Below, in pieces: positions 52,431 through 62,003 of a stretch of DNA of 64,000 nt. The translations under genes and the position numbers were made by a program. Source of the stretch: Halomonas sp. HL-48 (GTDB lineage: Bacteria; Pseudomonadota; Gammaproteobacteria; Pseudomonadales; Halomonadaceae); the NCBI RefSeq assembly GCF_001314875.1, contig NZ_LJZS01000008.1, positions 62,001 through 126,000 of the forward strand, in the 5' to 3' direction. The notes under the pieces were generated by a model. It ran no database searches and was not told the origin of the DNA. It saw nothing but the letters and a program-made list of their open reading frames with translations. How positions within the stretch are numbered: position 1 is the stretch's first letter; every line of letters starts with the position of its first letter.

Positions 52431-55400
52431 CTAACGTCGCTGAATAAACATTTCAAGCTGGTGGTGGTTGCCATCCAGAGGAATGCGTACTTTGCTTTTT
52501 TGGTCCGTCATTGGGCGGCCATCCAATCTTGCACTGAAGGCGTCATCGGTCATGATGAGCTTCACCGCGTAGTGGGTGGCGGCGATCGTGAGCGTCGCGC
52601 TAACGCCTGGCCAGTCATTGGGGAGGCAGGGATCAATGACCAGCCAGGCGCCTTCCCGGCGAATCCCCAATATGCCTTCAATGCCCGCGCGGTACATCCA
52701 GCCCGCTGAGCCCGTGTACCACGTCCAGCCACCGCGCCCGGTATGAGGCGCCACGGAATAGACATCTGCGGCCACCACATAGGGTTCCACCTTATAGCGG
52801 GCAGCCTCCTCAGCGGTGCGGGCATGGTTGATGGGGTTGAGCAGCGCAAACAGCTCGTGGGCCTTGCGGCCGTCGCCCAGCTTGGCAAAGGCGAAGATCA
52901 CCCACATCGCCGCGTGACTGTACTGGCCGCCGTTTTCGCGCATGCCAGGCGGGTAGCCGCCGATATAGCCAGGGTCTTTCTGGGGTTGGTCGAAAGGCGG
53001 CCAGAACAGCAGCGCCAATTGCTCGTCGTGCCTGACGAGCTCGCGCTCAAGGGAGCGCATGGCAAGTGCTGCTCGGTGCGGCTCTGCCGCGCCCGAGAGT
53101 ACCGCCCAGGTCTGAGCGATTGAATCAATCTGGCAGGCATCGCTGTCTTTGCTGCCCAGCCAGCTGCCGTCATCGTAGGTTGCTCGCCGATACCACTGGC
53201 CGTCCCAGGCGTTGCTTTCCAGCGCCAGGCGTAACGCAATGGCGTGGGCACGCCAACGCTCAGCGCGTGAAGGGTCCTGGCTCGCTGAGGGTTCATGCTG
53301 TTCGCGCTGTTCGGCAAACGGCAAAAATCGCTCAAGGGTATGCACTAGCAGCCAGCCTAACCAGACGCTTTCGCCTTTGCCTGCTTCGCCTACGCGGTTC
53401 ATGCCATCGTTCCAGTCGCCGCCACCGATCAGCGGCAAGCCATGCTCGCCGGTAAGTTCTAAGCTCTGATCCAAGCCGCGGGCGCAGTGCTCATAAAGTG
53501 AGGCGGTTTCTTCAGCCATCATCGGTTGGAAAAAGCTATCGTGCTCATCGGCCGCTAGTTCGGCACCCTCCAGAAAACTCACCGGCTCATCCAGTATGGC
53601 AGCGTCATGAGACGTCGCGATGTATTGGGCGCAGGCATAAGCCAGCCATACCCGGTCATCGGAAATACGCGTACGTACGCCCTGGCCGGAGTGGGGCAGC
53701 CACCAGTGCTGGACATCGCCTTCGACAAACTGACGGGAAGCGGCACGCAATAGATGTTCACGGGTCGTTTCGGGGCGGGTGAAGGTCAGCGCCATGCCGT
53801 CCTGCAGCTGGTCGCGGAAGCCATAGGCGCCGCTGGCCTGATAGAACCCGGAGCGCGCGGTGATCCGGCAGGCAATGGTTTGATACATCAGCCAGCCGTT
53901 GAGCATGATGTCCATGGCGCGGTCCGGGGTCGTTACCTGGATGGCGTTGAGCTGCGTTTGCCAGTGGGCCGTTACCAGCGCAAGCTCGGCATCGATATCG
54001 GCCTCGCGGTAGCGGGCGATCAGCGCCTGTGCCTCGGCGGTGGTGCTGCTTTGCCCCATCAGCACCGTGATGTCGATGCTTTCACCTACTGCCAGCGTCA
54101 CGCTGCGGCTGAGTGCGGCGCAGGGATCCAGCCCCGCGCCGTGGGTACCGGAAAGCGGGCGGCGCCGGCGTAGCCCGGCGGGCGCGGCCAGGCTGCCGCC
54201 GTAGCCGATAAATTCGCAGCGATCGGCCGTCCAGCTATCGGGTCGGGCGCCGATATCCAGAAACGCCACCCGGTCGGGAAAAGCGATATTCCAGGGATTG
54301 TCGACCAGCAGTGCGCCACTCTCAGGATCCGGGCGAGAGATAAGGAAAGGCGCCGAGCCGCTGCGCGAGGTGCCCAGCACCCACTCGGCGTAGGCGGTCA
54401 CTGAGAGCTTACGGGGTCGCCCGGAATGGTTGGTGAGGCGCAGCCGCGACAGCCTGACAGGGGCTTCCAGCGGCACCAGGTGCAAGAGTTCCAGCGCGAT
54501 GCCGTCTGCCTGATGCTCGAACTGGCTGTAGCCGAAGCCATGGCGCGCGGTATAGCGGCCCTGGTCGCGGATGGGCCGTGCGGTAGCGGTATACAGCGCC
54601 AGTGTCTCTTCATCGCGTACATAGAGGGCATCGCCGCTGGGGTCCGCCACAGGGTCATTGGACCACGCCGTCAGCTGGTTATCGCGGCTGTTGTCCGCCC
54701 ATACGTAGCCGGCGCCCTCCGCCGATACCTGAAAGCCGAAGCCTGCGTTGGCGATGACATTGATCCACGGCGCGGGCGTTGTGCTGCCCGCTTCAAGGAC
54801 CGTGACATACTCGCGACCGTCCAGGGCAAACCCGCCCAGGCCGTTGAAATATTCAAGCGCGGGCAGTGCGGGCGGAGGCGTTGTGTCGTTCGCGGTTGAG
54901 GGGTGGGGAAGCGCGCCCTTGGCGTCGAATTGCTTGGCTGAGGGGCGCTTCCCCGGCAGGGTCATGGCGAGTTGGTTGGCCATGCTGCCGCGATGGGCCA
55001 TCAGCGCAATGCAGGCGATCGACTGCAGCTGCGTGCGCGTTTCCAGGCTCATCAGGTCGGCGCGCAGGGCAATGACCGCGCCGGGGACGTGATCCTTTTT
55101 GAACCGCGGCTGAGCCTGGCTGCTGAGTACCGCGGTGTCAATGGCTTGCTGCAGGTCCTGAACATAGGAGGACGCGCGTTCATTGATAATCACGATGTCC
55201 ACGCTCAGCCGCTTCATGCGCCAGTATTCATGGGCGCGCAACAGCTGGCGTACCTGAGTGATATCGTCAAGGCTTTCGATGCGCATCAGGATGATGGGCA
55301 GGTCGCCGGAAATCCCGTGCTGCCAGAGGCGCGACTGCGGCCCAGCGCCACGTTCGATGGCCTCAGCGGGAGCCCTGAAGCGCGGGTCGGGGTACAGAAT

Positions 55401-58400
55401 CGGTGCGGCCAGGCGCTGAAAATCCGCTGCTTCTTCAGGCTGGATACCCAGATGGCGAAGCTGGACCTGCGCCTGGGTCCAGGCGAGGGTCTTGGCCCGC
55501 TCAAAGGCGCTGCGGTCGTGGTGCTTATCGATCAGGTCCATCAGCGCGTCGCGGGAGTCGGCGACCACCGTCCAGTAGGCGATACGGGCGTCTTTGCCGG
55601 GGGCCACGCGCAAGCAGTAACGCAGCGCAAACACGGGGTCCAGAACGCTGCCGACGCTGCCTGAAAGGTGTTCCCCCGCGGCCAGTGCTGAGGCGTTCAG
55701 CGTGCTCCGCCCGCGGCCCAGAAAGCGTGCCCGGTCGGTCTCGAATTCCAGCTCGCCGACGGTGACGCCTTCCACCACGGCAAAGTGGGCCGCCCAGACG
55801 GGCGGGTCGTCTGGCGAGCGCCGTCGTCGTGTGGCAATCAGCGCGTTGCAGGCTTCCAGGTATTCGGTCACCACAAACATTTTGGCAAACGCGGGGTGGG
55901 CGTTGTCGGTGTCCGGCGTGGTCAGGACCAGCTCCGAATAGGAGGTGATATCGATATCCCGGGCGCGGCGGCCGTTGTTGGTCAACGACAGGTGGCGCAC
56001 CTCGCTGTCGTCCTCGCCGGAAACCAGCACCTCCATATGGCTGGTGATATCGTCGTGGCGGTGGGTATAGCGCGCGTAGTCCTCGGCAAAGAGGGCGTGG
56101 TGGTGATCGTCTTTGGTGTCGCTGGCGGCCCTTGCCGTCTGCCCCGTGGCGGTCCATACGCCGGGGCGCTGGGTGTCGCGCAGAAAAATGAAACTGCCCA
56201 GGTGATCGCGGGTGGCGTCCGGCTGCCAGCGACTGATCGCGATGTTGCGCCAGCGGCTATAACCGCCGCCGGTGGCGGTGAGCATGACCGAGTAATAGCC
56301 GTTGGAAAGCAAATGCGTGACGGGCGGGCCATCGGCCGCGGTGGATACCCGGCGAATGGTTTGCGCCTCGTTGATGCTCTGGCTGGCCGTTGATTTCACC
56401 TCTTCGGCACGGGGGTGAAGAATGGCCACGTCCTTGGGTACGCGCTCCTGCAGCAGTAGTTCACTGGCCTGTATCATCGGCTCGCGATGGAAGCGCGCAC
56501 GCATCTGGCCGTGGTGGAGCGTATTGGCGATGGCCACGATGGTCATGCCCTGGTGGTGGGCCATGAAACTGCGCACAATCACGGCGGTTTCCCCGGCGGG
56601 TAACCGCGAGCGGGTGAAGTCGATCGCTTCATAAAAACCGTAGCGGCCGAGCGCGCCCATTTCCGCCAGGCGCTTGAAGTTGCGGCAGGCGCCGTTGGGG
56701 TCAACCATTGAGGCTAGCCCGGTGGCGTAGGGGGCGATGACCAGGTCTGCGGAAAGCCCGCGCTTGAGCCCCAGCCCCGGCACGCCGAAGTTGGAATATT
56801 GATAGGTGAATTCCAGGTCGCGGGCGTTATACGCCGATTCGGAGATGCCCCAGGGCGCTGTGAGCTGTGCTGCGTAGGTTTCCTGGCGCTTGACCACCAG
56901 CCGGTTGGTTTGCTCGAGCAGGCTGCCCGCCGGGGCGCGCATCACCAGCGACGGCATTAGGTATTCAAACATCGACCCCGACCAGGAGATCAGTGCTGAG
57001 TCGAAGGTGATAGGCGTTGCCGCGCGGCCGAGCCTGAACCAGTGGCGAGTCGGCACATCGCCTTTGGCAATCGCAAACAGGCTGGCCAGCCGAGCCTCGG
57101 AGGCCAGCAGGTCGTAGCAGCTGGTATCCAGGCAGTTGTCGTCCAGCGAGTAGCCAATCGACAGCAGCTGGCGCTCGCTATCGAGCAGAAAGGCGAAATC
57201 CATGCCCAATGCCAGACGCCGTGCGGTATCGGCGAGCTGTTGCAGGCGCGCGGTGAGATCCTCTGCTGGCGGGTCGTTGCGGTCGGCGCGATGCTGGATA
57301 ACCGCGCTGTTGAGTGCGGCCACCCAAAACAGCAGCTCCTCGCTGTGCGCCTCGTTGCCGTGGTCGTTGACCAGGCACAAGGCGTCGTCCGTCAAGGGAG
57401 CGAGCGTCGCCAGGCAGGCCGACGACAGGGCCTCCCCTTTAAGCTGCGCGTCAATCGCGTCAAAGGCCTCGCTAAGCGGAGTGGCGACGGCCGTCGGCAG
57501 CGTTGTGGCTTGCTTGAGCGCCTGACGCGCAAGGGCCAGCGTGTCGGCTATCCCCGGGCGAGGGTCCGCAAGGCACTGGGCGGCCTGCCAGGCTTCGCAG
57601 GCGTTGGCGATCGTAATCAGGTGACCCGCCAGGTTGCCGCTATCCACGGTCGAGACGTAGCGCGGGTCCAGCGGGCGCAGGTCATGGGTGGCGTACCAGT
57701 TATAGAAGTGTCCCCGGTAGCGCGGCAGGCCAAGCATGACGTCAAGCGTCGCTTCGAGTCGCTCCAGTGCCTGTTGGGTGCCGATCCAGCCGAAATCCCG
57801 CGCGGCCAGCGTCGAGAGCAGGTACAACCCCATGTTGGTCGGCGAGGTGCGCCGGGCGAGGACGGGGTGAGGGTCCTCCTGGAAGTTATCCGGTGGCAGG
57901 CGGTTATCCGCCGCGGTGACAAAGGTTTCAAAAAAGCGCCAGGTGCGCCGCGCAATCAGGCGTAACTCGAGCGCTTCCTCGGCTGACACCGTCGGCTGAA
58001 CGACCGCGCTATTGCTGCTGCTTAGCCATGCGGCCACGGCGGGGGCGGCCAGCCAGAGCAACGCCATGGGGAGTGCAATTGGCCAGACGTGGCTAGCCGT
58101 CCATAGCGTGGCGATGACCACCGCCAGGCCCAGCGCCGTGCCGGGGGCCATGCGCTGGTAGAACCCTTGTACCGTGAGCGGCGGGCTTTTCATCGACTGG
58201 GCGGCGGAGGTCCACTCAAGCAGGCGCCGGTGGGTGATCAGCACGCGAACGAGGGTTTTGGCAATAGCATCCAGCATGCGCCACGCCTGGTCGGGTAGAA
58301 AGATTACCTGCAGCAGGCTCTGCGCGCTGCCCAGCTTCAGCTCGTCAAACCACAGATGATAATGATGACGCAGCTGCTGCCGCGCGCGAAACGGGATAAA

Positions 58401-61037
58401 GGTGCTCGCCAGGGAGAGCAGGGCCGGTGCCCCAACGACCGCGAGCAGCAGCAGGGTGCTGATAAGCGCCATGCTCAGCGGCAGTTGCCAACTGACGGCC
58501 AGACTGGCGAGGACTAACGGCGGTAACACTGAGCGGCGCAGATTGCCGAGCATTTTCATGCGCCCGGTGAGCGGCAACCCCGGGGCCATCAGCCAGGGCA
58601 GCAACTGCCAGTCGCCGCGGGTCCAGCGGTGCTGGCGTTTGGCCGCCACGTCGTAGCGGGCCGGGAAGTCTTCGATCACTTCGATATCGGAGGCAAGCCC
58701 GGCGCGGGCAAAAATCCCCTCGAACAGATCGTGGCTGAGCAGGCTGTTGTCAGGCACCCGGTTGATCAGCGAGGCTTCAAAGGCATCCACCGCATAGATG
58801 CCTTTACCGGCGAACGAGCCTTCGCCGACCAGGTCCTGGTAAAGATCCGAAATCGCCGCCGCGTAGGGGTCGATGCCGCCAGGCGCCGAAAACAGCCGCT
58901 GATAGATGGAGCCTTCTCCCCCGGTGGGTAGCGAAGGGGTGACACGCGGCTGCAGGATGGCATAGCCCTCCACCACCCGGCGCTGTGTCTGATCCAGGCG
59001 TGGCTGGTTCAGCGGGTGGGCCATCTTGCCGATCAGCTGGCTGGCCGCCCCTCGGGGCAGCCGGGTGTCGGCATCCAGGGTAATTACATAGCGCACGTCG
59101 GTGGGTAGCGGAGGCGGATCGATAAAAGTGGTATCGAGCGCGCCGCGCAACAGCCGGTTTAGCTCCTTGAGCTTGCCCCGCTTGCGTTCCCAGCCCATCC
59201 AGGTGTTTTCAGCGGCGTTGAATACCCGGCGGCGGTGGAGCAGAAAGAAACGCCTGTCGCTGCCGGAAGCCTGGGGGCAATAACGAAGGTTCAACTGCTC
59301 GACCGCGGCGTGGGCGGCGGACAACAGCGCCGCCTCGCCGGGTAATGCCGCCTGGTCGGCATCAACGCCGTCCAGCAGCAGCGCATAGGCGAGCGCCCCG
59401 TCACCGCTGGATAAATGATGCACTTCGAGGCGTTCGATCTGCTCGCGCAGGTCATCTTCGCCGGTCATCAGCGTGGGCACGGCCACCAGGGTTCGAAGCC
59501 GGGGTGGTACTCCTTTGGAGAGGTCGAGACCGGGCAACGGCTGGGCGTCGATGCAGTGGATGATCAGCCGGTTCACGATCTGTGTGGCGACGTCCACAAT
59601 GGGTAAAAACCCCACCACACCTAGCAGCATGAGCCAGGCCAGCGGCGCCTCACCGAGCGGCAGCGGAAGCCAGAGTAACAGACTGCCGGCCAGCGTCATC
59701 AGGCCAAGCGTCACCGCCGCCATCATCACGCAATAGCTGCGCATGCCGTGATGAACCAGCGTGCGGCGCAGCCACTGACGCGCAGAGGGTTCGAAGTCCA
59801 CCTTGTATTCAAGTTCAGCGCGGCCGGAACCGATCAGGAAGTAGCCGGGATCACCCATCCGCGCGGCTTCTGTCGGGTCGTCGGCTTTGTCTCTGGCCTC
59901 GCTGGATAAATAGAGCGCCGCTTCCACCACCTCAAGCTCGGTATGGTGTGAGCCCCGGGCGAGCTGCTCTACGGCACTGCGATATTGATTGCGGGTGGGG
60001 AAGTCGAGCTGCGTAAAGCAGCTCTGCTGGCGCAACCGTGTGTCCACCGGGCTGATACTTTCAAACAGCTCGGTCCAGTCGATGCTGGAAACGAAGCGCA
60101 TGCTGGTGATGACATTGCGTACGGTCACATTTGCCGCGCCCTGGCGCTGCTGGGCGTGCTGAACCATGTCATCGATGGTTTCACCGCGCTGGCTGAGCTG
60201 CTCATCCAGCCAGCCCACCAGCGGACTGCTGCGCGGGTCCAGGCCGCGCAACCGTTTGGCGAGCTGCGCGGTGAAGGGCTCGGCCAGCGGTCCGGTGTGG
60301 AACGTGAAGTTGCTGGTTTCCAGATGAAAGGTATGGCGCTCCTGTGCCGTCTGCTGCTCGGTAGGTTTGAGCCATCGGGTCGCGAGCGTGTCGGCGTCGT
60401 CCCGTGCCGTTTGCTCGCTGATCATCTGGTCAGCAAGCCGGCGCAAATTCTCGATCAGCACAATACGCAGCGAGATCGCCAAGGCCCATAGCTCGCCAAT
60501 GGTCAGCGGCTGAACGCGCTGGTAAGCGGTCATGAAGGTTTGCAGCGTATCGAGATCGAGATGGCTGTCGGTGTGCGCCACAAACGCCCAGGCAATGCCG
60601 AAAACCCGTGGGTAACCGGCAAACGGGCCCTTGGCGAGCTTGGGTAGCTGACGGTAATAGCCGGGGGGCAGGTCGCCGCGAATCTCGCGAATCTGGGCTT
60701 CGATAAGATGGTAGTTGTCGAGCAGCCAGGCGGCGGCTGGCACGATATCGCGGCCCTCTGCCAGTGCTTTGGCACTGGCGCGGTAAGCTTTCAGTAGAGT
60801 GGCGGCGTTATCGTTGAGCCGGCGCGTCAACGACACCACCTTGGGAGGCGTGGCGGTCACTTCCTGGGCATGCGCCAGGCTGCCGGCGTGCTGTTCAAGC
60901 CGCTCTGCGCTGAACAGTTCTTCTCTGACGGGCAGCGTCGAATCCCACGGCGCAGCAAACGCATGGTGCGGACGCACAAAACGGACATATTGGTTCACAG
61001 ATTCCATCCCGGTGAAAGTGGGCTCGACAGGCCGCAA
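52431..61037 (-). CDS. ndvB: Cyclic beta-1,2-glucan synthase (NdvB/ChvB-type)
   Basis: A 2868-residue giant membrane enzyme. Residues about 1-400 are cytoplasmic; helices follow near 415-480. The GT84 glycosyltransferase domain (about 510-830) contains YVITLDADTRLP and KRQHRWTRGDWQLLPW. More helices lie at about 840-1000. A glucoamylase-like domain (about 1050-1490) and a GH94 phosphorylase-like domain (about 1520-2860, with GGGDWNDGMNRVG) complete the NdvB layout. It makes, elongates and closes cyclic beta-1,2-glucan for the periplasm. The start is TTG 61037 behind AAGGA; the ATG at 61007 is an alternative. Confidence 0.93.
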   Translation of the reverse strand: MRPVEPTFTGMESVNQYVRFVRPHHAFAAPWDSTLPVREELFSAERLEQHAGSLAHAQEVTATPPKVVSLTRRLNDNAATLLKAYRASAKALAEGRDIVPAAAWLLDNYHLIEAQIREIRGDLPPGYYRQLPKLAKGPFAGYPRVFGIAWAFVAHTDSHLDLDTLQTFMTAYQRVQPLTIGELWALAISLRIVLIENLRRLADQMISEQTARDDADTLATRWLKPTEQQTAQERHTFHLETSNFTFHTGPLAEPFTAQLAKRLRGLDPRSSPLVGWLDEQLSQRGETIDDMVQHAQQRQGAANVTVRNVITSMRFVSSIDWTELFESISPVDTRLRQQSCFTQLDFPTRNQYRSAVEQLARGSHHTELEVVEAALYLSSEARDKADDPTEAARMGDPGYFLIGSGRAELEYKVDFEPSARQWLRRTLVHHGMRSYCVMMAAVTLGLMTLAGSLLLWLPLPLGEAPLAWLMLLGVVGFLPIVDVATQIVNRLIIHCIDAQPLPGLDLSKGVPPRLRTLVAVPTLMTGEDDLREQIERLEVHHLSSGDGALAYALLLDGVDADQAALPGEAALLSAAHAAVEQLNLRYCPQASGSDRRFFLLHRRRVFNAAENTWMGWERKRGKLKELNRLLRGALDTTFIDPPPLPTDVRYVITLDADTRLPRGAASQLIGKMAHPLNQPRLDQTQRRVVEGYAILQPRVTPSLPTGGEGSIYQRLFSAPGGIDPYAAAISDLYQDLVGEGSFAGKGIYAVDAFEASLINRVPDNSLLSHDLFEGIFARAGLASDIEVIEDFPARYDVAAKRQHRWTRGDWQLLPWLMAPGLPLTGRMKMLGNLRRSVLPPLVLASLAVSWQLPLSMALISTLLLLAVVGAPALLSLASTFIPFRARQQLRHHYHLWFDELKLGSAQSLLQVIFLPDQAWRMLDAIAKTLVRVLITHRRLLEWTSAAQSMKSPPLTVQGFYQRMAPGTALGLAVVIATLWTASHVWPIALPMALLWLAAPAVAAWLSSSNSAVVQPTVSAEEALELRLIARRTWRFFETFVTAADNRLPPDNFQEDPHPVLARRTSPTNMGLYLLSTLAARDFGWIGTQQALERLEATLDVMLGLPRYRGHFYNWYATHDLRPLDPRYVSTVDSGNLAGHLITIANACEAWQAAQCLADPRPGIADTLALARQALKQATTLPTAVATPLSEAFDAIDAQLKGEALSSACLATLAPLTDDALCLVNDHGNEAHSEELLFWVAALNSAVIQHRADRNDPPAEDLTARLQQLADTARRLALGMDFAFLLDSERQLLSIGYSLDDNCLDTSCYDLLASEARLASLFAIAKGDVPTRHWFRLGRAATPITFDSALISWSGSMFEYLMPSLVMRAPAGSLLEQTNRLVVKRQETYAAQLTAPWGISESAYNARDLEFTYQYSNFGVPGLGLKRGLSADLVIAPYATGLASMVDPNGACRNFKRLAEMGALGRYGFYEAIDFTRSRLPAGETAVIVRSFMAHHQGMTIVAIANTLHHGQMRARFHREPMIQASELLLQERVPKDVAILHPRAEEVKSTASQSINEAQTIRRVSTAADGPPVTHLLSNGYYSVMLTATGGGYSRWRNIAISRWQPDATRDHLGSFIFLRDTQRPGVWTATGQTARAASDTKDDHHHALFAEDYARYTHRHDDITSHMEVLVSGEDDSEVRHLSLTNNGRRARDIDITSYSELVLTTPDTDNAHPAFAKMFVVTEYLEACNALIATRRRRSPDDPPVWAAHFAVVEGVTVGELEFETDRARFLGRGRSTLNASALAAGEHLSGSVGSVLDPVFALRYCLRVAPGKDARIAYWTVVADSRDALMDLIDKHHDRSAFERAKTLAWTQAQVQLRHLGIQPEEAADFQRLAAPILYPDPRFRAPAEAIERGAGPQSRLWQHGISGDLPIILMRIESLDDITQVRQLLRAHEYWRMKRLSVDIVIINERASSYVQDLQQAIDTAVLSSQAQPRFKKDHVPGAVIALRADLMSLETRTQLQSIACIALMAHRGSMANQLAMTLPGKRPSAKQFDAKGALPHPSTANDTTPPPALPALEYFNGLGGFALDGREYVTVLEAGSTTPAPWINVIANAGFGFQVSAEGAGYVWADNSRDNQLTAWSNDPVADPSGDALYVRDEETLALYTATARPIRDQGRYTARHGFGYSQFEHQADGIALELLHLVPLEAPVRLSRLRLTNHSGRPRKLSVTAYAEWVLGTSRSGSAPFLISRPDPESGALLVDNPWNIAFPDRVAFLDIGARPDSWTADRCEFIGYGGSLAAPAGLRRRRPLSGTHGAGLDPCAALSRSVTLAVGESIDITVLMGQSSTTAEAQALIARYREADIDAELALVTAHWQTQLNAIQVTTPDRAMDIMLNGWLMYQTIACRITARSGFYQASGAYGFRDQLQDGMALTFTRPETTREHLLRAASRQFVEGDVQHWWLPHSGQGVRTRISDDRVWLAYACAQYIATSHDAAILDEPVSFLEGAELAADEHDSFFQPMMAEETASLYEHCARGLDQSLELTGEHGLPLIGGGDWNDGMNRVGEAGKGESVWLGWLLVHTLERFLPFAEQREQHEPSASQDPSRAERWRAHAIALRLALESNAWDGQWYRRATYDDGSWLGSKDSDACQIDSIAQTWAVLSGAAEPHRAALAMRSLERELVRHDEQLALLFWPPFDQPQKDPGYIGGYPPGMRENGGQYSHAAMWVIFAFAKLGDGRKAHELFALLNPINHARTAEEAARYKVEPYVVAADVYSVAPHTGRGGWTWYTGSAGWMYRAGIEGILGIRREGAWLVIDPCLPNDWPGVSATLTIAATHYAVKLIMTDDAFSARLDGRPMTDQKSKVRIPLDGNHHQLEMFIQRR

Positions 61038-61112
61038 AACGCTGATTCCTTACCGGGACAATGATCCTGCTAGGGGGTTACGTCGGTTCGTTAGCGCACA
61101 TAATGTGAGGTT

Positions 61113-61748
61113 TCAGGCGGTGCTTTGAGTGCTGGGCGGGTGGCGGCGCAACGTCCAGTAGCCGCCCCATAGCCGCGTGGCCGTGGTGATCAGGCAGGCG
61201 ATCGCAAACACCACCGCCAAGATAGCGAAGTGCGAAGGGAACAGACAAAACAGCACCAGAGCCACTACGGTCTCGGTGCCTTCGGTCAGCCCTTCCAGGT
61301 AGTAGAACGCCTTGTTGGGAAAGTGAGGGCGCTCGATGGCCTGCTGCTTGGCGGCAATGGCAAAGGCCAAAAATGACGTGCCGGTGCCGATAAACGCAAA
61401 CAGCAGCAACGCCGCCGCCAGCGCGTTTTCCGCCGGATTGGCCAGGGCAAAGCCGAGCACCACCGTCGCGTAAAACACAAAATCGAGGCCGATATCCAGA
61501 AAGCCGCCGGCCTCACTCGACCGGCCGCTTACCCGAGCCAGCGCGCCGTCCAGGCCGTCACCCAGGCGGTTGAGTACCACGGCCACCAGCGCAAGACCGT
61601 AGTGTTCCCAGGCCAGCAGCGGCAGGGCGCTGATGCCGATCAGGAAAGCGACGAAGGTCACCTGGTCGGGCGTGGCGCGCCCCATCAGCCGTTGAGCAAG
61701 CCGCTCAAGAGGGCGGTGGGTCAGGGGCATGGTCCAGCGATCGAGCAT
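61113..61748 (-). CDS. CDP-alcohol phosphatidyltransferase family protein
   Basis: A 211-residue membrane enzyme. DGLDGALARVSGRSSEAGGF-LDIGLD (about residues 67-93) matches the catalytic motif DGx2ARx8Gx3Dx3D. About five or six hydrophobic helices are present. The family transfers a phosphatidyl or phospho-alcohol group from CDP-linked donors; the acceptor is unknown. It lies 75 bases upstream of the glucan synthase gene on the same strand and may be co-transcribed. Confidence 0.87.
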   Translation of the reverse strand: MLDRWTMPLTHRPLERLAQRLMGRATPDQVTFVAFLIGISALPLLAWEHYGLALVAVVLNRLGDGLDGALARVSGRSSEAGGFLDIGLDFVFYATVVLGFALANPAENALAAALLLFAFIGTGTSFLAFAIAAKQQAIERPHFPNKAFYYLEGLTEGTETVVALVLFCLFPSHFAILAVVFAIACLITTATRLWGGYWTLRRHPPSTQSTA

Positions 61749-61828
61749 ATGGGGCTCCTAGCAATAAAAACAGCAAGTTAACATAGCGATGAATCAGGGG
61801 TGCGGTGGCGTGGGCTGTCGTCGTCACC

Positions 61829-61856
61829 AATACCAAGGTCTTTATACTTTGGTATT
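61829..61856. promoter_or_regulatory. Dyad between CDP-alcohol transferase and DASS genes
   Basis: AATACCAA (61829-61836) and TTGGTATT (61849-61856) form a perfect 8-bp inverted repeat with a 12-base spacer, so the arms are 20 bp apart. It lies between two divergent genes, in an AT-rich stretch, and could be an operator. No regulator is encoded beside it. Confidence 0.45.
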
Positions 61857-62003
61857 AATTGGCCATAAAATACTGGACTAAAGGCGTAGGGAAGTGGAAA
61901 ACGGGCCCCCGAGAATCCGCGTGTTTGATAGGCTCACTGATCAATGGTGGGTCGTGCGCACTGTTCAATACCTTACACCCTACTCCGTGAGCGAAATTGT
62001 CGT

